Positions 35,801 to 43,499 of a stretch of DNA of 64,000 bases are shown piece after piece. The number at the start of each line of letters is the position of its first letter. Position 1 is the first letter of the stretch. Origin of the DNA: Calothrix sp. NIES-2098 (lineage in GTDB: Bacteria; Cyanobacteriota; Cyanobacteriia; Cyanobacteriales; Nostocaceae). The translations under genes were made by a program, and so were the position numbers. The notes beneath the pieces were generated by a model. That model was not told the origin of the DNA and made no database searches. It worked only from the letters and a program-made list of their open reading frames with translations. Where the stretch lies: assembly GCA_002368175.1 (NCBI GenBank), contig AP018172.1, positions 4,901,001 through 4,965,000 of the forward strand, read 5' to 3'.

Positions 35801-36897
35801 GTGGAGCCAGTCATTCTATTGTCACTACTTTAAAATTAGGTACTAATGCTGCTGATGCTGATGACGGGACATTACAAAATGCAACTGCGACGGCTGACGA
35901 TACCACAGGTACAGATGATGAAGATGGTGTCACCTTCTCCAGCACTTTAACTACAAACAGCACTAGCTACTCAGCAACTGTGAACCTCACCAATACTACT
36001 GGAAGTGCAGCTAAGTTAGTGGGTTGGATTGACTTTAATAAGAACGGTCAATTTGAAGCAACTGAAGGTGTAGCACAATCGATTCCGAATAATGCCAGTC
36101 CGCAAAATGTCACTCTCAATTGGACAAGTCTGACTGGATTAACAGTCGGAAACACCTATGCTCGTTTTCGGTTGAGTGATAGTGCTAGTTTAACGACTTC
36201 TACTCCTAACGGTGCGGTGGGTAACGGGGAAGTGGAAGATTATCAACTAAGTATTCAGGTGAGTAATCCTAACCTGCTATTGGTGAAACGAATCACCAAA
36301 ATTAACAATGCCACTACTACTAATGGTGGGGATAACTTAGCAGCTTATATTGATGAAGCGAGTAATTTCTATGATGACAATACCTTGGATAACCCAGCCC
36401 CACCAGCCAAGGCAGATACAGATAAATGGCCTAATCCCAATACTTTTTTGATTGGTGGCGTCAATGGAGGCAAAATTATGCCTGGGGATGAAATTGAATA
36501 CACCGTTTACTTCCTATCTGCGGGAAATGTTACAGCCAAGAATGCCTTATTCTGCGATTTAGTGCCAGCAAATACTACCTTTAACTCCACTGCTTTCAAC
36601 ACAGGAGTAACTCCAGATACCAGTGGTTCAGGCGATCGCGGTATTGTTATCAACCTCAGTGGTACTACTAAGGCTTATAGCAACGCTGATGATGGCGATA
36701 TTGCTCAGTACTTCCTTCCTGGTATTGAACCTAGTACTAAATATCCCAAAATTGACTGCGATGGCAACTCCAGCACTACAGTCCCCAATACCAATGGTGC
36801 TGTTGTTGTTAACCTAGGTGATGTGCCGAATGCAACTGCATCTGGAACACCAACTAATTCTTACGGTTTTGTTCGCTTCCGCGCCAAATTGAAATAA
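32830..36897 (+). CDS. Large membrane-anchored GEVED-repeat and DUF11 surface protein
   Basis: 1355 residues, the last gene of the operon. A long basic cytoplasmic N-terminus (about 90 residues) precedes one membrane helix (RFLITILMTLIFTISFSSI). Three GEVED domains follow, each with DYGDAPDT, then GWIDFNKNGQFEATEGV and GEVEDYQL; the last two are almost identical in DNA (35200-36250). The C-terminal region is DUF11-like (GDEIEYTVYFLSAGNVTAKN). Asp/Asn loops suggest calcium binding. The unusually long basic segment before the helix is odd for a secreted protein and could delay export or anchor it in the inner membrane. Confidence 0.82.
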   Translation: MPSKQSPTPLKKITQTIVQVMIVFVRSLWVIFTGISTYIHKKTNQQFKKLPIAADNTTQKKRVLREKINLFPIFNFTFLNRKLLILVNQFNSNRLTRFLITILMTLIFTISFSSINLWFSLPGYTEGSQQLGVGANGLNVYLFEYNANNGFIQAPYTRPIKVNVENAGEVINISLCGWSTGDDLAIEVFRPSGTEINYTTQVAAGSPGAFSGTAADGAGAWLLTTGNARTATQTTICNNQAKPTQPSSVLTTPVRFVSQESGTYEIRLYNDTEAATSTNDVFTYFDITVTANSSTNPNPGSTNGQVWATSWAFNAGNAFTSTASYDADLYVRVPGGRPGTEFIWQLDLNQFAPQRHEIVANAIGLNSPYSRYSVPGSSSPTPTYTRQYPIYLSRPNPTSTVAPILPEPAAPNVSNLKFLDSAGEDNTISPGTTAAVQDSGTFYFDTDVTGTYEIIIDTNKNGVFGQGDRVLFGLANPGTNSVAWDGKGFNNAVLAQGTYNVQIMVRIGEYHFATYDSETSGGGSGNGLSVWKWNGIAQTRSQTLNYWDDATYLSASFPTATTNLVGGLSGTAAGSHTWGSFAAGSIGDTNFIDTWVFGASQQVPTIAIIGDVDDIDFGDAPDTYGTNKTNSSGEGIGASQLLSTNILLGTNATDKETDGQPSVNADGDDVLTTDDEDAVASFNTLVNNATSYTVAVKVKNTSGANAYLGGWIDFNRNGKFEASEGVVQTIATGTNGNVNVNWTGLSGLVAGTTYTRFRINNDPLTTSDFIGGGRNGEVEDYKLSIIPNYDYGDAPDTGTGTGSGNYQTTSSDGGASHSIVTTLKLGTNAADTDDGTLQNASATADDTTGTDDEDGVTLPNTLTTSSTSYSATVNVTNTTGSAAKLVGWIDFNKNGQFEATEGVAQSIPNNASPQNITLNWTGITGLTVGNTYARFRLSDSASLTTSTPNGAVGNGEVEDYQLSVSNIDYGDAPDTGTSTGSGNYQTTSSDGGASHSIVTTLKLGTNAADADDGTLQNATATADDTTGTDDEDGVTFSSTLTTNSTSYSATVNLTNTTGSAAKLVGWIDFNKNGQFEATEGVAQSIPNNASPQNVTLNWTSLTGLTVGNTYARFRLSDSASLTTSTPNGAVGNGEVEDYQLSIQVSNPNLLLVKRITKINNATTTNGGDNLAAYIDEASNFYDDNTLDNPAPPAKADTDKWPNPNTFLIGGVNGGKIMPGDEIEYTVYFLSAGNVTAKNALFCDLVPANTTFNSTAFNTGVTPDTSGSGDRGIVINLSGTTKAYSNADDGDIAQYFLPGIEPSTKYPKIDCDGNSSTTVPNTNGAVVVNLGDVPNATASGTPTNSYGFVRFRAKLK
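35200..36250 (+). repeat. Two near-identical 540-bp direct repeats within the GEVED gene
   Basis: The segment beginning GGCGATGCACCGGATACGGG at 35203 recurs at 35741, with most of the following 510 bases nearly the same (e.g. GGTTGGATTGACTTTAATAA in both). A third, older copy starts near 34680. Recent tandem duplication in frame; prone to length change. Confidence 0.85.
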
Positions 36898-36921
36898 CTC
36901 TAGAAAACCTCGGCACTTTCA

Positions 36922-36963
36922 ATGCGATCGCCAATATAAATAAAATGGCGATCGCATCTTTTT
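36922..36963 (+). terminator. Intrinsic terminator of the surface operon
   Basis: ATGCGATCGCCA (36922-36933) and TGGCGATCGCAT (36946-36957) form a 12-bp stem that contains HIP1 cores, followed by CTTTTTT. It ends the six-gene operon 25 bases after its last stop. Confidence 0.85.
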
Positions 36964-37074
36964 TACGAGATTTGAGGCAAATTCATCCGTTAATACTAAT
37001 TCTCCCCAATTAACCAAGAGATACAAACCCTAAAACCTATATTCTGCAATTATTTCGTCATCAAGTTCAAAAAG

Positions 37075-37187
37075 AGTATACAGATAAATTCTTTGTAGGG
37101 AACGTCAGTAAGATAATTTGATCTACCAAAAGATTGTGGGTGCCGTGCCCCTACTACACATCTGTCGCATTCTTTTTTCAAAATAGT
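37075..37187. repeat. Palindromic dispersed element, MITE-like (copy B, degraded arm)
   Basis: ACAGATAAATTCTTTGTAGG at 37080 and the downstream part up to TCTGTCGCATTCTTTTTTCA match copy A (5804-5936). The left inner arm has lost bases (GGGAACGTCAG instead of GGGCACGGCATCAG), so the central stem no longer pairs fully. Confidence 0.75.
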
Positions 37188-37200
37188 ATTAAGCAAAAAA

Positions 37201-37230
37201 ATACGTTCAAGATTTAATTCTTGAACGTAT
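37201..37230 (-). terminator. Intrinsic terminator of the TPR gene
   Basis: ATACGTTCAAGA (37201-37212) pairs with its complement at 37219-37230. On the minus strand the stem is followed by TTTTTTGC. It lies 26 bases after the TPR gene stop. Confidence 0.85.
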
Positions 37231-37255
37231 TTTAATGAGCAGCTAAAGCTAAATC

Positions 37256-38398
37256 TTAAAGGGGACTCATAGAAGTAGGTTGGGGTTCTAAAACTGGAAC
37301 ATAGCCAGGATCTTCTTGAGTTGCTTGCGGAACCTCTTGTTGAGTCGGCTGTTGTGGCTCGGTTTGTTTGAATAAGATAGTTCTAGTGCTTGCAGCCGCA
37401 GTAGGAGTGGCTTGTTGCCTAGCTTGAGCTTTTTGTACTGCTTCCTTTTGAGCAATTTGCAGCATTAAGGAGTCAATTTTATCGGTTTGTGCCATTTGAC
37501 CTTGATCTTGGTACTCTTTGCGGGCACGTTTCAAGGCGCTGTTGGCTTGTTTCATATGACCTTGATTGTACAAAGTCACTCCCAAATTGTAGAAAGCCAA
37601 GGCATTTTTAGGATTCTGACGAACAGCTTGCTGGTAAACAGCAATTGCTTCAGCTGCTTGACCTTGCATTACCATCAGACTACCCAAGTTGTTGTAAGCT
37701 GTGGTATTGTTAGGATCTTTTTCTACAACTTGTTTGTAAGCAGCGATCGCTTCTTGGGGTTGACCTTGCTGTTGTAGGGCGATCGCGAGATTAAAATAAG
37801 CATTGGCATTGCTGCCATTAAGATTAATTGCTTGCTGGTACGCTGCGATCGCTTCTTGGATTTGACCTTGTTCGTACAATGCTAAACCTAGGTTATACTG
37901 GGCTGCTGCCATTGACGGATCTAGCACTAGGCTTTGGCGATAAGCGGTAATCGCTGCTTCTTTTTGACCTTGTTGGTGCAACGCTAACCCTAAGTTGTAA
38001 TAAGCCTCGCCGTAATTAGGATTTAACCGAATCGCCTCTGCATACTCTTGTACGGCAACATCTAGGCGGTTTTGTTGTAAGAGAATATTGCCCAAGTAAT
38101 TCCGTGCGATCGCCAGGTTAGAGTCTCGCCGCAACGCTTCGCGAAACGCAGATTCCGCACCCTGTAAGTCTTGGCGGTGATAGCGCATAAATCCCTGTTG
38201 GAAATAGCTAGCGGCTTCCAGATCCTTGCTGACAACGTTTTGAGCCAAGAGCTTGCTTCCAGGTAAATTAATTATTGTGGGTGCAGCTAATACTAAAAAT
38301 GCAACGGAAGTGGAAAGCAACTGCCGATTAGCACTCCGATGCTGCGCTACTTGAGAAAAACTGCAAAACCACTGGCGAAGTTGATGTTTTTTAAACAT
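37256..38398 (-). CDS. Secreted or periplasmic TPR-repeat protein
   Basis: 380 residues from the ATG at 38398 (MFKKHQLRQWF); an in-frame ATG at 38452 adds 18 residues that look non-family. A hydrophobic segment (LLSTSVAFLVLAAPTIINL) is a signal peptide or anchor. About seven 34-residue TPRs follow (AVQEYAEAIRLNPNYGEAYYNLGLAL and similar), then a coiled region and a Gln/Pro-rich tail. It is a scaffold protein by family; the partner is unknown. The TPR units are rich in HIP1 sites at the DNA level. Ends at a strong terminator. Confidence 0.82.
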   Translation of the reverse strand: MFKKHQLRQWFCSFSQVAQHRSANRQLLSTSVAFLVLAAPTIINLPGSKLLAQNVVSKDLEAASYFQQGFMRYHRQDLQGAESAFREALRRDSNLAIARNYLGNILLQQNRLDVAVQEYAEAIRLNPNYGEAYYNLGLALHQQGQKEAAITAYRQSLVLDPSMAAAQYNLGLALYEQGQIQEAIAAYQQAINLNGSNANAYFNLAIALQQQGQPQEAIAAYKQVVEKDPNNTTAYNNLGSLMVMQGQAAEAIAVYQQAVRQNPKNALAFYNLGVTLYNQGHMKQANSALKRARKEYQDQGQMAQTDKIDSLMLQIAQKEAVQKAQARQQATPTAAASTRTILFKQTEPQQPTQQEVPQATQEDPGYVPVLEPQPTSMSPL

Positions 38399-38494
38399 GA
38401 GTGGCAGGCCTGTACTTATTGTTAGATCCTTATAAGTCAGAGTACCCACCACAACATGAAAAATTAAAAGTCAAATTTAAAGATTTTCAAGTCC

Positions 38495-39649
38495 TCACTG
38501 AGAACTTGAAGCTGTCACCGCTTCTGGCAAAATTAACATTGCATCGCCAAAAGAATAAAAACGATATCGGGAGGCGATCGCTTCTTGGTAGATTTTCAAT
38601 AATCTTTCTCTACCAATCAAAGCACTCACCAGCATTAACAAACTAGAGCGTGGCAGGTGAAAATTAGTAATTAGACCATCCACTACCCGCCATTTGTAAC
38701 CAGGGTAGATGAATAAGTCTGTCTTACCACAATATGGTTGTAAATCCCCAGATTGCGCTGCCCCTTCTAAAGCACGTACAGCCGTTGTACCCACAGCAAT
38801 AATCCGGCCACCCGCAGCTTTAGTAGCCCGGATTTGTTCTACTGTTGAGGCGGGAACTTCAATCCATTCTTCATGCATTTGGTGGCTAGTAACATCTTCG
38901 ACTTCCACAGGGCGAAATGTGCCCACACCAACGTGCAGCGTAATAAAAGCTCGATCAATGCCGCGATCGCGCAACTTTTCTAGTAATTCTGGCGTAAAGT
39001 GTAACCCAGCTGTTGGTGCGGCGATCGCTCCCGGAGTTTTAGCATAAACAGTCTGATACTGTTCGTCGCTAGCTTGAGATGCAGTAATGTAGGGCGGTAA
39101 AGGTATTTCACCAAATTCCGCCAACAATTGCACTAAAGAAACTCCCTCTGGTAGTTCAAATTTTAATAGCCGTCCCCCGGTTGCTTCATCTGTTTCGAGT
39201 ACGGTAGCTGTGAGGGATGAGGGGGAAATTACTTCCTCTGTTCCTCTTCCTCTTGGTTCAAAAATAATCTTCGCCCCTCGTTTAAAGCGTTTTCCTGGCT
39301 TAACTAAGGCTAACCAACAGTTCTGTTGCCGTTCCTCTAGCAATAACACCTCAATTTCTGCGCCCGTAGATTTATTACCATACAGTCGAGCCGGAATAAC
39401 TTTTGTGTTATTCATAATCAGTAAATCTCCGGATCGTAAAATTTCTGGCAGATCTCGAAAAATATGGTGTATACTTCGGGAATTTACTACTAGTAACCTA
39501 GAGCTATCTCTAGGTAATACTGGATTTTGGGCGATGAGTTCGGGCGGAAGTTCGTAGTCGTACCCAGCTAACGAACAGTCTAAGTTCACATCTTCTACCC
39601 CTATATTCGAGGTATCGTTTAAATTGGCTTGTGTTATTTGTTGCTTCAT
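38495..39649 (-). CDS. queA: S-adenosylmethionine:tRNA ribosyltransferase-isomerase
   Basis: 384 residues. QueA moves the ribosyl part of SAM onto 7-aminomethyl-7-deazaguanine in tRNA, making epoxyqueuosine. Family signatures are YELPPELIAQNPVLPRDSSRLLV near the start, GDLLIMNNTKVIPARLYG, and GAIAAPTAGLHFT near the middle, with THLHVGVGTFRPV-type residues (ITLHVGVGTFRPVEVEDVTSH) after it. Somewhat longer than E. coli QueA (356), from an N-terminal extension of about 25 residues and a small insert near 145. It is a single gene here. Confidence 0.95.
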   Translation of the reverse strand: MKQQITQANLNDTSNIGVEDVNLDCSLAGYDYELPPELIAQNPVLPRDSSRLLVVNSRSIHHIFRDLPEILRSGDLLIMNNTKVIPARLYGNKSTGAEIEVLLLEERQQNCWLALVKPGKRFKRGAKIIFEPRGRGTEEVISPSSLTATVLETDEATGGRLLKFELPEGVSLVQLLAEFGEIPLPPYITASQASDEQYQTVYAKTPGAIAAPTAGLHFTPELLEKLRDRGIDRAFITLHVGVGTFRPVEVEDVTSHQMHEEWIEVPASTVEQIRATKAAGGRIIAVGTTAVRALEGAAQSGDLQPYCGKTDLFIYPGYKWRVVDGLITNFHLPRSSLLMLVSALIGRERLLKIYQEAIASRYRFYSFGDAMLILPEAVTASSSQ

Positions 39650-39890
39650 TGAGATTGAATCTGCCTGAAATCAGCCTGTTTGAGCTTTCCTAATTAATGA
39701 AACTCTCAAGGAGCGCTGCTCGACTTAATTCCTTGATTTTAAGATCGATACTATTACGTAACACGGAACCCCCCAATATAAAAATTGGGTAAACCTCCCT
39801 ATCAAAAAACGGGGGCTTTTACCCTACCGGGATCTGGCATTTATTGACGAATATATAAATGTAGGATTGGCTTTGATCCCAAGCACCAAC

Positions 39891-40280
39891 ATGGAATACT
39901 TGTATTACCTGGCAAATGCCAGTCTAACACTGAGGGTCGTTCAATACCTGCACGCCAGACCCCAATTGCCTGTATCTTTCGTCACCGTAATTCATCAAAT
40001 AGATGGCTGGGTGGTGAGGATTAAATTCAAAGGTCAAGTTTCGCCCCAGGTAGATGGTGACTTTCGCGCTTTTCTCAATGAATTAGGAATTAGCTACGAA
40101 CCACCAATGCGCGTACAAATGGCACTTTGGAGTTTGGAAGCAGGGCAGTGTCCTGTAGACGTGATGCGTCGCTACCAAGTAGCTATCGTTTCTCATGGTA
40201 GCCCAGAAAGAGAGGAAATTGAGGCATTCCGGCAACAGTTTGTTCGCGGATTAGGTTACTGTCCCGAAACATTGGCGTGA
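39891..40280 (+). CDS. Conserved cyanobacterial hypothetical protein
   Basis: 129 residues from ATG 39891 (MEYLYYLANASLTLRVVQYL), better than the in-frame TTG at 39867. A small soluble alpha/beta protein: QLPVSFVTVIHQIDGWVVRIKFKG, then MALWSLEAGQCPVDVMRRYQVAIVSHG. I do not recognise a characterised family, though it looks like a protein conserved in cyanobacteria. It stands alone between queA (divergent) and the YraN gene. Confidence 0.7.
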   Translation: MEYLYYLANASLTLRVVQYLHARPQLPVSFVTVIHQIDGWVVRIKFKGQVSPQVDGDFRAFLNELGISYEPPMRVQMALWSLEAGQCPVDVMRRYQVAIVSHGSPEREEIEAFRQQFVRGLGYCPETLA

Positions 40281-40360
40281 TGACCTTTAGCTGAAAGACT
40301 AAATAGTAAATAATTGGTTGTTAGTAATTAGAGATGTTGTCTATAAGTACTAGTGACCAA

Positions 40361-40843
40361 TTACGCGTTATCAACTACAGAATCAAAAGCGGCAGGAATA
40401 TATTCTTGTAGTTGTAACTCGTAACTACCGACTGCTAAACTGGCTAGGGCTTTCTGTGTAAATTTTGCTTGAGAGAATTTTTCTGCTATCTCCTGACAGT
40501 AAACGATAGCAACATCAAATCTACATGGGTAATCTGCCTTTTGGGGGTACTTCGCTAAAAACATCTCAGCTGTACGCCAAATTTTTGCTTGTTTTTTGCG
40601 CGCGATCGCACTTCTTCCCCCTAAATCCCAATTACCTGAACTACGAGTTTTAACTTCTACAAATGCCAAAGTGGAGTCTTGCATCCCTTTGCCATCATAT
40701 TGAGCAATAATATCGATTTCTCCCCAACGGCAATAAAAGCGGCGATGGAGAATTAACCAACCTGTAGATTGCAGCCATTGTGCTACTAGGTCTTCACCTA
40801 AGTCACCAATGTCGGGATAATGAGATGCAGGAGGGTTCGCCAT
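40361..40843 (-). CDS. YraN-family (UPF0102) nuclease-like protein
   Basis: 160 residues with the PD-(D/E)xK-like core of the UPF0102 family: GEDLVAQWLQSTGWLIL, then RWGEIDIIAQYDG and LAFVEVKTRSSG, in which Glu, Asp and the E-V-K triad would be the metal site. The family's role is not established (Holliday-junction-like nucleases by fold). The start codon is only 15 bases from that of the divergent pentapeptide gene, so its promoter must lie within that gene. Confidence 0.88.
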   Translation of the reverse strand: MANPPASHYPDIGDLGEDLVAQWLQSTGWLILHRRFYCRWGEIDIIAQYDGKGMQDSTLAFVEVKTRSSGNWDLGGRSAIARKKQAKIWRTAEMFLAKYPQKADYPCRFDVAIVYCQEIAEKFSQAKFTQKALASLAVGSYELQLQEYIPAAFDSVVDNA

Positions 40844-40858
40844 TGGCTGGAAATTTTT

Positions 40859-41368
40859 ATGAATAAAAGATTAACTATTCGGATTTGGACAAGTGTATTC
40901 AGTGTATTACTTTGGGGATTGATTGGCATCACGGCAATTATAGGTTCTGCGCCCACAGCGTTGGCACTCGAATACAACAAAGAAATTTTGGTAGAGTCGG
41001 ATTTTTCGGGACGGGATTTAACAGACTCCAGCTTTACTAAAGCTAATCTCAAAAAGAGTAACTTCAGTAAGGCAAACTTGAGTGGTGTTAGCTTTTTTGC
41101 AGCAAATCTAGAATCAGCAAATTTCGAGGGAGCGAATCTTAGTAATGCTACTTTAGATTCAGCTCGCTTTATTAAAGCAAATTTGAGTAATGCAGTTTTG
41201 GAAGGTGCTTTTGCAGCGAATGCTAAGTTTGATGGTGCGATCGTTGATGGCGCAGATTTTACTGATGTGCTACTGCGTCCAGATGAGCAAAAAAAATTAT
41301 GTCAGGTAGCGAAAGGTACTAATCCCACTACAGGAAGGGATACTCGCGATACCTTGTTTTGTCCTTAG
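40859..41368 (+). CDS. Secreted pentapeptide-repeat protein, probably thylakoid-lumenal
   Basis: 169 residues from ATG 40859 (MNKRLTIRIW); the in-frame ATG at 40820 would overlap the divergent gene. A signal peptide (SVFSVLLWGLIGITAIIGSAPTALAL, ending AxA) is followed by about 16 pentapeptides A(D/N)LxX (DFSGRDLTDSSFTKANLKKSNFSKANL), a quadrilateral beta-helix, and a short tail with two Cys (KKLCQVAKG, TLFCP) that could form a disulfide. It resembles plant lumenal pentapeptide proteins. The role is unknown. Confidence 0.8.
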   Translation: MNKRLTIRIWTSVFSVLLWGLIGITAIIGSAPTALALEYNKEILVESDFSGRDLTDSSFTKANLKKSNFSKANLSGVSFFAANLESANFEGANLSNATLDSARFIKANLSNAVLEGAFAANAKFDGAIVDGADFTDVLLRPDEQKKLCQVAKGTNPTTGRDTRDTLFCP

Positions 41369-41380
41369 GGTGGAAATATT

Positions 41381-41398
41381 TGAGGACTAAAGTCCTCA
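41381..41398. terminator. Small hairpin between convergent genes
   Basis: TGAGGACT and AGTCCTCA form an 8-bp stem with a 2-base loop, 13 bases after the pentapeptide gene stop and ahead of the minus-strand gene end at 41437. Weak as a terminator. Confidence 0.4.
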
Positions 41399-41436
41399 CT
41401 ACAAAAGCATTGATCGAGAAAGTTTAGATAAATTGC

Positions 41437-41772
41437 CTAAACTAAGCGAAAGATAAATGGGTAGCGATACAAGACATCGCGATCGCCCAAAATTTTGACA
41501 ATGGCAATAATGGGCATAATAATACTGATGACCCACAACCCAATCAATAGCAAAATCCCAATGCCTACAAGGGTCAATAATCCAAAAATCACTCCGTAAA
41601 TGTAAAGGTTGATGTGAAAATTGAGGGATTCTCTGGCATTGTCTTTAACAACGAGGTCATCGCTGATCAACAAAATTGCAATTGGTATGCCAATAGATAC
41701 AATTGTAGAGCTAAAAAATATCGCTCCATGACTGATGGCAGATAACAGCTTGCGTTGTGGGAAGTCTTCCAT
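41437..41772 (-). CDS. DUF4870-family small membrane protein
   Basis: 111 residues with three membrane helices: AIFFSSTIVSIGIPIAILLI, LYIYGVIFGLLTLVGIGILLL and GLWVISIIMPIIAIVKIL. The DNARESLNFHINLYIYG segment is the signature of DUF4870 (Tic20-like) proteins. Function unknown. It ends DVLYRYPFIFRLV, a typical close. Upstream (minus strand) is lnt, 85 bases away, so it may be part of that unit. Confidence 0.85.
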   Translation of the reverse strand: MEDFPQRKLLSAISHGAIFFSSTIVSIGIPIAILLISDDLVVKDNARESLNFHINLYIYGVIFGLLTLVGIGILLLIGLWVISIIMPIIAIVKILGDRDVLYRYPFIFRLV

Positions 41773-41857
41773 GAATCAATCTCTCTGGTGTTGCTCGCTC
41801 CTTGATTTTAATCTTGCAAGTTGCGATCGCCATCATTCTGTCAGAATATATTTGCAA

Positions 41858-43489
41858 CTAAACTGAGGTATTGAATTTTTTCTCCCACAACCACCCCAAT
41901 ATACTCAAACCCAATAACAAAGGTGTCAACCAATCTCCCCAACGCACATATAAAGTTTGGGTTTGGCGTTGATAAATCGTTTCAGCATGGGTTTCGTAGG
42001 TATTATATCTAGATATCCACAAGGTTCTACCGTGAGGGTCGATAAACGCTGAGTATCCTGTATTCGTCGTCCGCACTGACCATCGATCGGTTTCAATTGC
42101 CCGCATGATATCCTGTGCATGATGCTGGAATGGCATGGCAGCTGTGTAATGTGCATCGTTGGAAGAACTGAGGATAAATTTCCCACCTGCTGCTGCTTGA
42201 CGACGGAATTGTGCAGAAAAAGCTGAGTCGTAACAAATACCGACAATTACACGACCAAAAGGGGTATCAAATAGCTGATTGGGCGAACCGGGAACTTGAT
42301 GTTCGTCTAGTGGTGATAAACGCTGAATGAGTTGTCCTAAGATTGGCTCGAAGGGGATATATTCACCTAAGGGTACTAGTTTAGTTTTGTCGTAGCGGCT
42401 AAAAGCTTCACCATTACCAGTGTAAGTAAATAAGCTATTAGTGTAGCTGCGTCCTCGTTCTCCAAAAGCACCAATCCAAGCGACTACGCCTTTTTCCTTC
42501 ACGGCTGAGATGATGGGGGTTGTGCCTAAGTCACGCTGGAAAAAAGGTAAGGCTCCTTCTGGGGTGAGGACTGCATCGACACCTCGATCTGCTAAAGTTA
42601 AATATCCATTGGTGTAACCTGCGATCGCTCGCCGCAATCCTTCTGGTTTTAGTTTAATAATGTTGGGGATATTGCCTTGAACAATTCCTATTTTTAAGGC
42701 TTGTTCTGGAGGTTGGCTGAGGGGAACGCTGTAGAAGCTAAAACCGATGAGGTGTAGGGTGATGAATAGTAATGTTGCAAGTGCAAAGTATTTATTAACG
42801 AAACGCCGAGGAGGACACTTCTGTGCGGGGGTTTCCCCCGTTGAGGAAAGTGTCCGTTGCGCGGAGGACACAGAGGAAGAGGTTTTGCGGTAAATCCAGG
42901 CTTCGGCAATAAAGCCATTTACGGCGACAATGGCGGCTGTAATGGCGCTGGGCCCGGCGATTTGACCTAGGTGTAAAATTACTAAATTATACGGACTTTG
43001 AGTGTATGAAAGAGAACTCCACCATAAAGCGCCAGCACTCCAAATTCCTTCTAATAAGCACCAGATAGCTGTGCCAATCAGTATCCGCAAAACAGGTTTT
43101 GATATAGCCAAACGCGCCATCAAAGCTGCCCAAGCAACGACAATGGCAGCACCCCACAGGGTAACGAATGTCAAACAAAAGATAGTAATTGCCAAACTTG
43201 CCAGCCAAGGGACACCCAACCAATTCATCGGATGGATGCCAGTAATCCAGAATAACGCTAACCCGTGATAGCCAATACCCCAAAATAAAGGTAAAAGGAA
43301 GAATCTCCGCCTTTTACCTGTTAAGTTTGTATTTTTTTGAACGACTAATACCCAGAGGGGGGCAAGGGCAATCCAAGCTAGGAACCATGCGCCTACAGGG
43401 GCTACAGTTAGCCCCATTAATACCCCACTGATGAAGGACACAATGTAAAGGCTAAAGGATGAAAATAGCTTTTTTGTGGGATACTTCAT
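41858..43489 (-). CDS. lnt: Apolipoprotein N-acyltransferase
   Basis: 543 residues. About six N-terminal membrane helices, then a nitrilase-fold domain facing the periplasm. The catalytic triad is visible: Glu in LTPEGALPF, Lys in YDKTKLVPLGEYIPFE and Cys in VGICYDSAF. Lnt adds the third acyl chain to lipoproteins. Length is slightly over E. coli Lnt (512), due to a Ser/Pro-rich loop (SSVSSAQRTLSSTGETPAQ) after the helices. It starts 10 bases after the gyrA stop, in the same direction. Confidence 0.93.
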   Translation of the reverse strand: MKYPTKKLFSSFSLYIVSFISGVLMGLTVAPVGAWFLAWIALAPLWVLVVQKNTNLTGKRRRFFLLPLFWGIGYHGLALFWITGIHPMNWLGVPWLASLAITIFCLTFVTLWGAAIVVAWAALMARLAISKPVLRILIGTAIWCLLEGIWSAGALWWSSLSYTQSPYNLVILHLGQIAGPSAITAAIVAVNGFIAEAWIYRKTSSSVSSAQRTLSSTGETPAQKCPPRRFVNKYFALATLLFITLHLIGFSFYSVPLSQPPEQALKIGIVQGNIPNIIKLKPEGLRRAIAGYTNGYLTLADRGVDAVLTPEGALPFFQRDLGTTPIISAVKEKGVVAWIGAFGERGRSYTNSLFTYTGNGEAFSRYDKTKLVPLGEYIPFEPILGQLIQRLSPLDEHQVPGSPNQLFDTPFGRVIVGICYDSAFSAQFRRQAAAGGKFILSSSNDAHYTAAMPFQHHAQDIMRAIETDRWSVRTTNTGYSAFIDPHGRTLWISRYNTYETHAETIYQRQTQTLYVRWGDWLTPLLLGLSILGWLWEKKFNTSV

Positions 43490-43499
43490 CCTTAATTCC

